NCBI GenBank assembly: GCA_002428985.1
Contig: DIYL01000029.1
Coordinates: 1-64,000 of the forward strand
Direction of reading: 5' to 3'
Source: Anaerolineales bacterium UBA6055
GTDB lineage: Bacteria; Chloroflexota; Anaerolineae; Aggregatilineales; Phototrophicaceae
DNA: 64,000 nucleotides
Part shown: piece by piece, positions 55,389 through 63,973 of the stretch
Position numbering within the stretch: position 1 is the stretch's first letter
How the letters are laid out: each line of letters starts with the position of its first letter
Position numbers and translations under genes: made by a program
The notes under the pieces: generated by a model
The model's database searches: none
The model's input: only the letters and a program-made list of their open reading frames with translations
Told to the model about the DNA's origin: nothing

Positions 55389-56507
55389 ATGCTAAAACAA
55401 GTCACGTTAAATGATACACTCGCTATCGCTATCGGTGCAGGAATTCTTGGCACAGGTGGCGGTGGCAACACCTATATTGGACGTATTCGACTAGAAAACG
55501 CCTTACGTGAGCACAACAAATCTGTAGAGATTATATCTGCTGATGAGGTTGCTGATGATGCATTAGTTTGTGCAGTCGGTATGATGGGTGCGCCGACGGT
55601 TAGTATAGAGAAACTGCCAACCGGAAACGAAATTCTGAATGGTATTCGGGCACTTGAAGGTCATCTTAGACAAAAGATGGATGCAATCATCATCGGTGAA
55701 ATCGGTGGAGCAAATGCACTCGGTCCTCTGATTGCAGGTTTGCAATGTGGCCTACCTGTCGTCGATGGTGACGGTATGGGGCGTGCTTTCCCAGAATTAC
55801 AGATGGATACATTCAATATTGGTGGCGTGTCGGCTGATCCGTTTGTCCTAGCAGATGCCCACGGGAATGTCACCATTTTTGAGCGTATAGGATCAGCATT
55901 GCAAGCCGAAGAATTCGGGCGATCATTAACGATTGAAATGGGCGGAAGTGCTGCTCTGATTATGCCTGTGATGACAGGTAAAGAGATGAAAGCAAATATA
56001 ATCCGCAACACACTATCATTAGCGAAAGCTATTGGCGATAAAGTCATCGACTGCCGAAAACACAATATTCCTCCTGCCGAATCCGTTGCAGAGCTATGCA
56101 ATGGTGAGGTTATGTTCACTGGCAAAATCATTGATGTTGAAAGGCGAACAGAGCAAGGGTTTTCTAAAGGTAAACTTACCGTCAGCGACTTTGTAGATTT
56201 CGATAATCAACTCATTATTGATTTTCAAAACGAAAACCTAATCGCCAGAGTCGGAGAGACAGTCCTATGCACTGTGCCAGATCTGATCTGCATTATTGGT
56301 ATTGAAGATGGCGAACCTATTGGTACTGAATCTTTGCGTTACGGTCTAAGAGTAGCTGTACTTGCTCTACCAGCACCTATAGAATTGAAAACCTCAGAAG
56401 CCCTACCTGTGTTAGGTCCTAGTGCATTTGGTTATCACTATCAATTCAACCCCTTAGCTGGCAACTTACTCGATAATTCCGAGTTAATGAATAACCAAAC
56501 TGAGTAG
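55389..56507 (+). CDS. DUF917 family protein, type A (fifth of five)
   Basis: The 372-residue protein has IGAGILGTGGGGNTYIGRI, GEIGGANALGPLIAGLQCG and GPSAFGYHYQFNPL. It matches the first copy rather than its neighbours, so the array is A, HyuA, B, B, B, A. Its tail is slightly longer (NLLDNSELMNNQTE). It is the last gene of the run; a 200-bp gap without visible genes follows before the ligase gene. Confidence 0.85.
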   Translation: MLKQVTLNDTLAIAIGAGILGTGGGGNTYIGRIRLENALREHNKSVEIISADEVADDALVCAVGMMGAPTVSIEKLPTGNEILNGIRALEGHLRQKMDAIIIGEIGGANALGPLIAGLQCGLPVVDGDGMGRAFPELQMDTFNIGGVSADPFVLADAHGNVTIFERIGSALQAEEFGRSLTIEMGGSAALIMPVMTGKEMKANIIRNTLSLAKAIGDKVIDCRKHNIPPAESVAELCNGEVMFTGKIIDVERRTEQGFSKGKLTVSDFVDFDNQLIIDFQNENLIARVGETVLCTVPDLICIIGIEDGEPIGTESLRYGLRVAVLALPAPIELKTSEALPVLGPSAFGYHYQFNPLAGNLLDNSELMNNQTE

Positions 56508-56707
56508 TATTCAGTGTTTAAGTTCATTATCGCTCCACATATAAACATTATCGCGGATTCTTTCAAATATCGAGCTCAACATTCCCTTCCCTTCTGAAAG
56601 ATAGAGACAGCCCTCGTAGTTGCAAGCTTTCCTTTTCATGTGTAGTCCCAGATAGTATTATGAACACAAGAAATAATTCTATTTGAGATCATACTAGGAA
56701 TTGATAT

Positions 56708-58087
56708 ATGGTGAAAAAACGAGGGTTTTTGACAATCGAAGAACTTGCTAAAAAAGTAGAAAATGAAGAAATTGAAACAGTCATTGTCGCATTCAGTGAC
56801 CATTTCGGTCGATTAATGGGTAAACGCTTTGATGCCGAATATTTTGTTGAAGACACGGCTAAACGAGGAACACATGGGTGTGATTATCTTTTGACTGTTG
56901 ATATGGATATGGAACCCGTTGCGGGTTATAAGTTCGCGAATTGGGATTTGGGGTATGGCGATTTTCATTTAGTACCAGATTTATCGACGTTACGAGTCGC
57001 AAGCTGGTTAGACAAAACCGCTTTAGTCTTGTGTGATCTTGAAAATGAAAAAACTCACCAGTCAATTGATATTGCCCCAAGATCTATCTTACAGAGTCAA
57101 ATTCAAAAGATTGGCGAATTAGGTTACGGAGCGAATAGTGCATCCGAGCTTGAATATTATGTTTATGAGGATTCTTATCGGGAAGCTCATGCCAAAGGTT
57201 ACAATGAATTGAAGCCAATGGGATGGTATATTGAAGATTATCACATTTTGCAAGGAACACGCGAAGAAAAGTTTACTGCCCAAGCCCGTTATCATCTAAA
57301 GCATTCTGGCATTGCTGTCGAAAACTCTAAAGGAGAATGGGGACTCGGACAGCATGAGCTGAACATTCGTTATGCCGACATTCTAAAAATGGCAGATACC
57401 CATACCGTTTTTAAGCAATGTCTCAAAGAAATCGCAGAAACCCTTGGATACAGTGTAACTTTCATGGCAAAACCAGCTTCAGGGCAGGCTGGCTCTAGTT
57501 GTCATATTCATCTTAGCCTATCGGCAGGCGATGCTAATGCTTTTGCAGGAGATCAGCAACTTGGGCCGGTTGAGGGCTCAGATATTTTCCGTTGGTTCCT
57601 AGGTGGTTGGATGGTACATACATCTGAAATGATGGTCTTCTATGCTCCAACAATTAATTCGTACAAACGTTATGAAGATGGTTCGTGGGCACCAACACGC
57701 ATTGCATGGAGCTATGATAACCGTACAGCAGGTTTCCGTGTCGTTGGCACAGGTAATAGCCTCAGAATCGAATGTCGCATACCCGGTGCAGACTGTAACC
57801 CTTACTTAGCCTATGCAGCAGCATTAGCATCGGGCTTAGACGGCATTGTCAATAAAATTGAACCACCAGATATTTTTGAAGGGGATATTTACGAAGCCCG
57901 TCACCTTCCACGTGTACCGTATACTTTAGAACAAGCCGTTGATATTTTTGAAACAAGTGACTTTGCTAAATCTGCATTTGGCGATGAGGTCGTGGAACAT
58001 TATTCACATTTTTTCCGCACCGAAATTGAAAATTTCCATCAATCTGTGACAGATTGGGAACGCAAACGATATTTCGAGAGAATCTAG
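56708..58087 (+). CDS. Glutamine-synthetase-like ligase (GlnA/PuuA type)
   Basis: The 459-residue protein has the glutamine synthetase fold: VAFSDHFGRLMGKRF at the start, SELEYYVY (metal Glu), GQHELNIRY (metal Glu), FMAKP, GSSCHIHLSL (metal His) and the arginine-rich WSYDNRTAGFRVVG plus RIECRIPGADCNPYL. Members related to PuuA and GlnA3/GlnA4 join glutamate to amines such as putrescine or ethanolamine rather than to ammonia. Its place between cyclic amide genes and an aldehyde dehydrogenase favours such a role. It has no adenylylation-loop Tyr that I can recognise. The exact amine is unknown. Confidence 0.87.
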   Translation: MVKKRGFLTIEELAKKVENEEIETVIVAFSDHFGRLMGKRFDAEYFVEDTAKRGTHGCDYLLTVDMDMEPVAGYKFANWDLGYGDFHLVPDLSTLRVASWLDKTALVLCDLENEKTHQSIDIAPRSILQSQIQKIGELGYGANSASELEYYVYEDSYREAHAKGYNELKPMGWYIEDYHILQGTREEKFTAQARYHLKHSGIAVENSKGEWGLGQHELNIRYADILKMADTHTVFKQCLKEIAETLGYSVTFMAKPASGQAGSSCHIHLSLSAGDANAFAGDQQLGPVEGSDIFRWFLGGWMVHTSEMMVFYAPTINSYKRYEDGSWAPTRIAWSYDNRTAGFRVVGTGNSLRIECRIPGADCNPYLAYAAALASGLDGIVNKIEPPDIFEGDIYEARHLPRVPYTLEQAVDIFETSDFAKSAFGDEVVEHYSHFFRTEIENFHQSVTDWERKRYFERI

Positions 58088-58165
58088 GCATTGTTTTTCT
58101 AGTTCACTTTGAGCACATTTATACAAACACTATAGATTTAAACACTTTGAGTAAAGGGGAACAAT

Positions 58166-58939
58166 ATGCGATTAGAAAATAAGGTCGCCATTATCACAGG
58201 TGGTGGCAGTGGCATCGGTTATGAGACATCTATTTTATTTGCAAACGAAGGCGCATCAGTCGTCGTTGTTGATATTAATGAAGATGCAGGCAATAAAACA
58301 ACACAAGAAATCCAGAATAATGGCGGTCAGGCAACGTATGTCCATGCCGATATTTCTAAGGCAGAAGACTGTCAAAATATGGTTCAAGTAGCTGAAGACA
58401 CTTATGGCAAACTTGATGTCTTGTTCAATAACGCTGGTATCAGCCATGCTGAAGATGATGATGCAATTAACACCAGCGAAGATGTCTGGGATTTAACGAT
58501 GGACATCAACGTAAAAGGGGTATTCTTAGGTTGTAAATATGGTATTCCCGCTTTACAACGTACAGGTGGTGGTAGCATTATCAATACCGCTTCGTTTGTG
58601 GCAGTCCTTGGTGCAGCAACACCTCAGTTGGCCTATACCGCAAGTAAGGGAGCTGTTTTATCGATGTCACGCGAATTGGCAGTTATTCATGCTCAAGAAG
58701 GTATTCGCGTCAATGCACTTTGTCCGGGTCCTTTAAGGACAGAACTACTAATGAAGTACTTGAATACCGATAAAAAGAAAAACCGTCGTTTGGTCCATAT
58801 TCCAATGGGACGGTTTGGTGAGGCTGAAGAAATTGCCAAAGCAACCTTATTCCTAGCTTCAGATGAATCTTCATTTGTGACGGGGAGTACCTTCCTTGTG
58901 GATGGCGGTATTACTGCTGCATACGTCACACCAGAATAG
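58166..58939 (+). CDS. Short-chain dehydrogenase/reductase
   Basis: The 257-residue SDR has a TGGGSGIG cofactor loop, an acidic VDIN after the second strand (NAD preferred), NNAG, and the catalytic Y-x-x-x-K in AYTASKGA. The end VDGGITAAYV is typical. It follows the ligase gene by 78 bp and precedes the aldehyde dehydrogenase by 11 bp. It may oxidise an alcohol to the aldehyde used by the next enzyme. Confidence 0.9.
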   Translation: MRLENKVAIITGGGSGIGYETSILFANEGASVVVVDINEDAGNKTTQEIQNNGGQATYVHADISKAEDCQNMVQVAEDTYGKLDVLFNNAGISHAEDDDAINTSEDVWDLTMDINVKGVFLGCKYGIPALQRTGGGSIINTASFVAVLGAATPQLAYTASKGAVLSMSRELAVIHAQEGIRVNALCPGPLRTELLMKYLNTDKKKNRRLVHIPMGRFGEAEEIAKATLFLASDESSFVTGSTFLVDGGITAAYVTPE

Positions 58940-58950
58940 GACGAGATGCT

Positions 58951-60345
58951 ATGCCACAAATTCAACAGACTATAAGCCCTATTGATGGGTCTATTTATGT
59001 CGAGCGTGAACTGGCTTCTGCTGATGTCATCGAACGAACATTGCAACAAGCAGTTGTTGCACAACGTCAATGGCGACAAGTTTCTATTCAAGAGCGCATC
59101 GACCTGTGTAGCAAAATGGTGGAACATCTTGTCAGTAAAGCAGATAGTTACGCAGAACAACTCACATGGCAAATGGGGAGACCCATTAAATATACGCCAT
59201 TTGAAATCACTGGTGGTTTCAAAGAACGTAGCGACTATATGATGTCTATTGCCAAAGCCAACTTAGCCGATATTCAAGTTGAACCCAAAGAGGGCTTCCA
59301 ACGTTTTATCCGACGTGAGCCTTTAGGGGTTGTGCTGGTACTTGCGCCGTGGAATTATCCCTATCTGACAGCTGTCAATTCGATCATTCCTGCAATTTTA
59401 TCGGGCAATACCGTCGTTCTAAAACACTCTGATCAAACGCCGTTGGTATCTGAACATTTTGACGACACATTTGATGCGGCGGGTTTTCCGAGTGGCGTAT
59501 TTCAGTATCTTCACATGACACATGATGATGTTGCCCAAGTTGTACAAGATGATCGCATCGACTTTATCGCATTTACGGGATCAGTCGGTGGCGGACATGC
59601 TGTACAACAAGCTGCGAGTCAACGTTTTGTAGGTACAGGTATGGAGCTTGGCGGTAAAGACCCTGCTTACGTGAGAGCAGATGTTAACCTTGACCATGCC
59701 ATTGCCAATGTTGTTGATGGAGCATTCTTCAACTCTGGACAGTCATGTTGTGCGATTGAACGGGTCTATGTACACCGTGACGTGTATGACAATTTTGTAG
59801 ATGGTGCGGTCGAGTTAGTTAAACAATATCGCTTAGGAAACCCTTTAGATGCAGATACAACTTTAGGTCCACTTGTTCGCACACGCTCTGCTGATTTTGT
59901 GAAAGATCAAATACAACAAGCTATTAAGCAAGGTGCCCATGCATTAATCGACCCATCGCTATTTGGTGACATACAAAATCACTCGCCTTACCTTGCCCCT
60001 CAGATCTTGACCAATGTCAACCATAATATGGCAATCATGCAAGATGAAACATTTGGTCCAGTTATGAGCATTATGGCTGTTGACAGTGATCATGAAGCAA
60101 TACGCTTGATGAATGATAGCCGTTACGGTCTTACAGCATCAATCTGGACAACTGATCTTGATGAAGCAATGCGCATCGGTGATCAAATTCAGACGGGGAC
60201 AGTTTTCATGAATCGTTGTGATTATCTTGACCCTGCTCTGGCATGGACAGGCATTAAAGATTCTGGACGTGGTTGTACACTCTCATCACTAGGATATGAG
60301 TACCTAACCCAACCAAAATCTTTCCATCTGCGTGTAAATATGTAA
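58951..60345 (+). CDS. Aldehyde dehydrogenase
   Basis: The 464-residue ALDH has the NAD site in APWNYP and FTGSVGGG, the catalytic Glu in GMELGGKDP and Cys in NSGQSCCAIERVYVH. The C-terminal QDETFGPVMSIM is typical. It likely oxidises a gamma-glutamyl or free amino-aldehyde, as PuuC does in the putrescine route. It is the last gene of the catabolic block, and a strong terminator lies 7 bp after the stop. Confidence 0.92.
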   Translation: MPQIQQTISPIDGSIYVERELASADVIERTLQQAVVAQRQWRQVSIQERIDLCSKMVEHLVSKADSYAEQLTWQMGRPIKYTPFEITGGFKERSDYMMSIAKANLADIQVEPKEGFQRFIRREPLGVVLVLAPWNYPYLTAVNSIIPAILSGNTVVLKHSDQTPLVSEHFDDTFDAAGFPSGVFQYLHMTHDDVAQVVQDDRIDFIAFTGSVGGGHAVQQAASQRFVGTGMELGGKDPAYVRADVNLDHAIANVVDGAFFNSGQSCCAIERVYVHRDVYDNFVDGAVELVKQYRLGNPLDADTTLGPLVRTRSADFVKDQIQQAIKQGAHALIDPSLFGDIQNHSPYLAPQILTNVNHNMAIMQDETFGPVMSIMAVDSDHEAIRLMNDSRYGLTASIWTTDLDEAMRIGDQIQTGTVFMNRCDYLDPALAWTGIKDSGRGCTLSSLGYEYLTQPKSFHLRVNM

Positions 60346-60352
60346 ACTTAGA

Positions 60353-60385
60353 GCACATAGAAAACTCCTTGATTTTTCTATGTGC
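60353..60385 (+). terminator. Terminator after the aldehyde dehydrogenase gene
   Basis: A perfect 12-bp stem (GCACATAGAAAA / TTTTCTATGTGC) with a 9-nt loop follows the stop at 60345. Its symmetric A/T arms can work in both directions. It marks the end of the catabolic operon. Confidence 0.7.
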
Positions 60386-60817
60386 AAACCCAAAGATTTT
60401 TATATTCCCTATTCAAGTAAGCACAAAATTGCCAATAGAGATTTTGAGGCTTGCGGTGATGTGTTATGGTGCGCGTTGAATGTACGCGAAAAGACGTATT
60501 AAGGGTAACATGCCAATCATTGGCAACGTAAGAAGCAAGCCACAATTTAACCAAGATAAAATCTAGAAATTACCATTCTAAAAAATAAATATCCTCTTGC
60601 TACACAATAATATCAACGCAGTAAAAATTAATGTCATTGTGCTGTTTGTGATAAATCTAACCGCCTGTGTGGAATTAAAGTAGACACCTTCTGTAGACTA
60701 TACACGTCAGTTTCTATAGCTTGATGGGTTGAGAAAATTACCCACGACATATCTGACAAGACTGATGCTTTTAGTGTGTATAGGTTCGGGCGTTACCGTT
60801 ATACAAGGTAATTTGAG
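60386..60817. other. Non-coding stretch with no recognised gene
   Basis: About 430 AT-rich bases lie between the terminator and a small ORF. I see no tRNA-like fold, no long open frame and only minor hairpins (for example CGCGT / ACGCG around 60470). It may hold the promoter of the small ORF. Confidence 0.4.
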
Positions 60818-60982
60818 ATGCTAAAACGTGAAGCAATTGAAAACTATGTAAATATTGTTTTTGCAAGTTACGAAGATCTGACGACACAATGTTCAGTGGA
60901 TTCAGACCATCATTTAGCAATATATGCAGAAGTTTATGTCATACGTAACAATCAGAGAAGTCGATTGTTAATTGATCCTTAA
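60818..60982 (+). CDS. Small hypothetical protein (54 aa)
   Basis: An ATG with AAGG 9-10 nt upstream opens a 54-codon frame that starts MLKREAIENYVNIVFASYEDL and ends with TAA at 60982. The amphipathic N-terminal helix and mixed composition look like a real short protein. I do not recognise the family. The ferredoxin-like gene follows after 89 bp. Confidence 0.4.
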   Translation: MLKREAIENYVNIVFASYEDLTTQCSVDSDHHLAIYAEVYVIRNNQRSRLLIDP

Positions 60983-61071
60983 CAGAGCTGACTAGATGTC
61001 CACCGTGATATTTTTACTCACGAGTGGATAACTCCCAACAATACAATACATTAATCTAACGGAGATAACTT

Positions 61072-61386
61072 ATGAAACCCATTCAACAACATATTCTCTT
61101 TTGTATGGGCAGTGATTGCAAGAAAAACGGTAATAAAAAAGCCTACAAGGTAATGAAGAAAACGCTCAAAAACAAAAAACAAAATTTTGCACGATGCTCC
61201 CAGACCAAATGCCTTGGTGCTTGTAGACATGCGCCTATTATGGCGGTTTATCCTCATGGAGTGTGGTATAAAGATGTTACATCACAAAAGCAAATTGAAC
61301 ATGTGATTGATGAACACCTTGTCAATGGCAAGCCTGTTCAATCACATATCTTACATCAAATGAAGGTCACAAAGTCTAATTCGTGA
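61072..61386 (+). CDS. Thioredoxin-like (2Fe-2S) ferredoxin domain protein
   Basis: The 104-residue protein has the four-Cys pattern of thioredoxin-like 2Fe-2S ferredoxins: FCMGSDC (Cys pair five apart), then RCSQTKCLGACRHAP. The following MAVYPHGVWY completes the fold. A Lys-rich stretch lies between the Cys pairs. It probably carries electrons in the cytoplasm. It converges with a hypothetical gene, with only 15 bp between stops. Confidence 0.82.
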   Translation: MKPIQQHILFCMGSDCKKNGNKKAYKVMKKTLKNKKQNFARCSQTKCLGACRHAPIMAVYPHGVWYKDVTSQKQIEHVIDEHLVNGKPVQSHILHQMKVTKSNS

Positions 61387-61401
61387 TTTTGTAATGCAGG
61401 A

Positions 61402-61734
61402 TTATTTTTGTGTTATTGATGTCGGCTGACTTGATGACCGGAGCGTGTTTAAACCATCGGTCAATAGCTGCTTAAATTTTATACAGTCATCTGTTGAAAG
61501 ACGTAAACCTACATTTTCGATCCAAATCTCGAATCCGTCATCCATGTTTCCGTACGCTTCAAAGCCGATGTTACGAAAACAAGGGCTGCCATCTAAGAAG
61601 TCCAGCAAATAGATCAATCCGGTCGGATTGATACACAGTGTAACGTGCTTCCATGTAATGTGAATCATATCATCGTCAGAAATATGGATGGTGTGTTGTG
61701 AACTCTGCATACTAAGCAGTCTAAGGTTCTGCAA
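61402..61734 (-). CDS. Hypothetical protein (110 aa)
   Basis: I do not recognise this family. The frame starts at a TTG with GGAG 8 nt upstream; an ATG eight codons later lacks a ribosome site. The sequence is mixed alpha/beta with a Trp/Ile-rich middle (DDGFEIWIENVGLRLS) and a Ser/Thr-rich tail. No signal peptide or membrane span is seen. It diverges from dps. Confidence 0.55.
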   Translation of the reverse strand: MQNLRLLSMQSSQHTIHISDDDMIHITWKHVTLCINPTGLIYLLDFLDGSPCFRNIGFEAYGNMDDGFEIWIENVGLRLSTDDCIKFKQLLTDGLNTLRSSSQPTSITQK

Positions 61735-61909
61735 AGGATGATCTCCAAATCTATCTATAAACTATCCGCCTTTTATACAAAAGGAGTTATGTAGTTGTCC
61801 ACAATACCGATTAAGGATTAAACACACCGTTTGTTATTTTGTTTTTTTCTTATTGGTAGAATGTCGGAAGCTAGCCAAAACAAATTAGAATACTATGATT
61901 ATCTTTAGG

Positions 61910-61931
61910 TTTAACCTATGTTTAACTTAGA
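61910..61931. repeat. Tandem 11-bp repeats upstream of dps
   Basis: TTTAACCTATG (61910-61920) is followed by TTTAACTTAGA (61921-61931), a period of one helical turn. Such half-sites on one face are typical of OmpR/PhoB-type activators. The site is about 70-90 bp before the dps ATG. Confidence 0.35.
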
Positions 61932-61938
61932 GTTGTGC

Positions 61939-61953
61939 TACATTTACAATGTA
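61939..61953. promoter_or_regulatory. PerR/Fur-like inverted repeat upstream of dps
   Basis: TACATT, a 3-nt centre and AATGTA form a 15-bp inverted repeat about 45-60 bp before the dps start. Its size and AT-rich symmetry resemble PerR/Fur-family sites, which often control dps. The match to PerR consensus is only partial. Confidence 0.4.
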
Positions 61954-61997
61954 AGATAACTAATGACAACAATACAGAACTCAACTGGAGAAAATGA

Positions 61998-62489
61998 ATG
62001 AATCCTACAACCCGCACTCACAAAACCAGTGTAAGTCTTGACGCAGCCATACGTGGTGAAATGGTTGGATTGTTAAACCAACAGTTGGCAGATAGCCTAG
62101 ACTTGTATAGCCAAACTAAACAGGCACATTGGAACGTCAAAGGCATGGAATTCATCGCACTACATAAGTTATTCGACGACATTGCAGCAGTTATCGAAGA
62201 TCAAGTAGACACACTCGCAGAACGTGTTACAGCATTAGGCGCAGACGCACAAGGTACTGTCCGTATGGCAGCAGAAAACTCAAGCTTACCAGAATTCCCG
62301 AGTGATTTAGTTGGTGGTGAAGCTTTTGTCAGAGCACTCACAGAACGTGTTGGAGCATTTGCAAACAGTAATCGGGCAGCGGCAAGCGCATCACTCGAGG
62401 CAGGTGATGAAATAACTGGTGATGTTTTCGTTGGTATCACCCGCGAGTTGGATAAATACCTATACTTCTTGGAAGCACATCTCCAATAA
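61998..62489 (+). CDS. dps: Dps, ferritin-like DNA-protection protein
   Basis: The 163-residue protein has the Dps ferroxidase signature: QTKQAHWNVKG with the conserved His and Trp, then LHKLFDDIAAVIEDQVDTLAERV with the Asp/Glu ligands. Dps dodecamers store iron, remove peroxide and bind DNA in stress. The N-terminal tail is short with few Lys/Arg. GGAG lies about 9 nt before the ATG. A clear terminator follows. Confidence 0.94.
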   Translation: MNPTTRTHKTSVSLDAAIRGEMVGLLNQQLADSLDLYSQTKQAHWNVKGMEFIALHKLFDDIAAVIEDQVDTLAERVTALGADAQGTVRMAAENSSLPEFPSDLVGGEAFVRALTERVGAFANSNRAAASASLEAGDEITGDVFVGITRELDKYLYFLEAHLQ

Positions 62490-62513
62490 ATTCAGGTATT
62501 AGCTTAAGAATTG

Positions 62514-62544
62514 AAAGCAGAATCCTCTTGGTTTCTGCTTTTTT
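62514..62544 (+). terminator. Intrinsic terminator after dps
   Basis: A 9-bp stem (AAAGCAGAA / TTTCTGCTT) is followed by a T-run at 62539-62544. It is the clearest rho-independent terminator in the window. Confidence 0.8.
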
Positions 62545-62781
62545 ATTTGCGTTGAACAATTTCCTGTCACATATCTACTAACTCCCCTCTTCATGATAAT
62601 TTTCTGTTCAATCTGATTTTATCGTCCCTCAATATGAATTTTATCTTGCTCAACACTAGCTTGAGTTTTGAGTCAAAGTGTTCTCACTTTACTAATTTTT
62701 GCTTGTTTAATTTTAAATTTTGACAAGACTAAAAATATAAGTATAATGTTGTTAATTATGACAAACAAGACAGGATACCCT

Positions 62782-63501
62782 ATGTCACTCATTTTGGAGT
62801 TTTCAAACAAAAGTTATTTTGATCACGTTGCATGGGCAGTGCCCAATGTTGAAGAAGCGGTAAAGATGTTTACTGATCAAACTGGGATTCAGCCACATAT
62901 GCCGCCACAAGAAAATGCACCTTATCTTAGTGCGGGCGCTCTAATTGACAACGATAAAGGTTTTGAGATTATTGGACCAAATCCCAATTTTATAGGAAAG
63001 TCAAATGTATTTTCGCGAGTGCTAGAAGATTTACCACATCCGAAGCTGATGTTCTGGTATGTCGCGACAAACGCCTTTGACAATCTGAAAACTCAAGTAA
63101 AACAAGCCGGACTCATGACTATGCGAGAACAACATATCAATCCGGGATTTAAAGAGCCAATGCCTGAATTTCGTCGAGCGATTATTGCACCACCACTGAG
63201 TAGACAGCTTGGTATCGTCTTTCAGAAATATATTCTACGTCACTCTATTGATGCTATGCTGAGTTTAGAATATCCAATGGTATTACCTAATATGATTCAG
63301 TATATAAACCGTGAACACGCTCGAAGTGAAATAATGCAAGACGGTTTGCATCTGAAAAATTTTGAAATTTTCCACCCTCAAAAAGATGTATATCAAAAGG
63401 ATTTCGATCAATTAAATATCCCTATCCAACTCCAGTATGCCCATAAACCCTTACTTCGACTTACACTTGATACGCCAAATGGCGAAGTCACATTTGAATA
63501 G
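62782..63501 (+). CDS. VOC / glyoxalase-like domain protein
   Basis: The 239-residue protein starts with YFDHVAWAVPNVEEAVKMFTDQTG, the usual start of a vicinal-oxygen-chelate (glyoxalase_3-like) module with a metal His. The centre (GFEIIGPNPN) supplies the likely Glu. The second half is less conserved. The ATG at 62782 has AGGA 6 nt upstream and agrees with the domain start; upstream in-frame starts give an unlikely AT-rich leader. The gene is monocistronic and the substrate is unknown. Confidence 0.75.
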   Translation: MSLILEFSNKSYFDHVAWAVPNVEEAVKMFTDQTGIQPHMPPQENAPYLSAGALIDNDKGFEIIGPNPNFIGKSNVFSRVLEDLPHPKLMFWYVATNAFDNLKTQVKQAGLMTMREQHINPGFKEPMPEFRRAIIAPPLSRQLGIVFQKYILRHSIDAMLSLEYPMVLPNMIQYINREHARSEIMQDGLHLKNFEIFHPQKDVYQKDFDQLNIPIQLQYAHKPLLRLTLDTPNGEVTFE

Positions 63502-63692
63502 GCAGTTACCACACATATGACATCATCAAAACAAAACTAATCTACAGTAGATCAGCTAGACAAATGCCATTCTATAGAAGCCCGAATTTTCATCCACAAC
63601 TTACATTTTAATCATTTACTAATCTAGATTGAAAATGTGACTTTTGTTGTTTTATTCAAGAACCCGACAAATAAAAGAATAGAATCAACAAA

Positions 63693-63797
63693 ATGGCAAA
63701 ACTACCCACTATCGAATTCCTAGAGTACGAAAAACCGCCAATATACAGGCATCCACGCGATCGTACATATCGGTTAAAGTCAGATTTAACTGCCTAA
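63693..63797 (+). CDS. Possible small ORF (34 aa)
   Basis: A 34-codon frame (MAKLPTIEFLEYEKPP, then RHPRDRTYRLK) lies in the 472-bp gap after the VOC gene. Its composition looks protein-like, but no strong ribosome site is seen. It could be a chance frame. Confidence 0.2.
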   Translation: MAKLPTIEFLEYEKPPIYRHPRDRTYRLKSDLTA

Positions 63798-63907
63798 AAT
63801 CCATTTTGAATAAGTTTAACAAACTATGTTTTGTGTTGATAAATCACAATTTTTTTGTTTCATAAATCACGATTAACAAGGTTCGTAGACTTTCAATTTT
63901 GTTTATA

Positions 63908-63926
63908 GATAATGAGGTTCATTATC
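63908..63926. promoter_or_regulatory. Fur-box-like operator
   Basis: GATAATGAGGTTCATTATC matches the classic 19-bp Fur box (GATAATGATAATCATTATC) at 16 of 19 positions, differing only in the three central bases. It lies 47 bp before the ATG at 63974, so it should control that gene by iron level. Confidence 0.65.
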
Positions 63927-63973
63927 CATGAGTGCCATGATGGTGCTCAATTATATAAAGGAGCCACATTAAA

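Noticed and set aside
60386..60817. A structured RNA in the gap after the aldehyde dehydrogenase gene
   Set aside because: I found only short, weak hairpins and no known RNA pattern.
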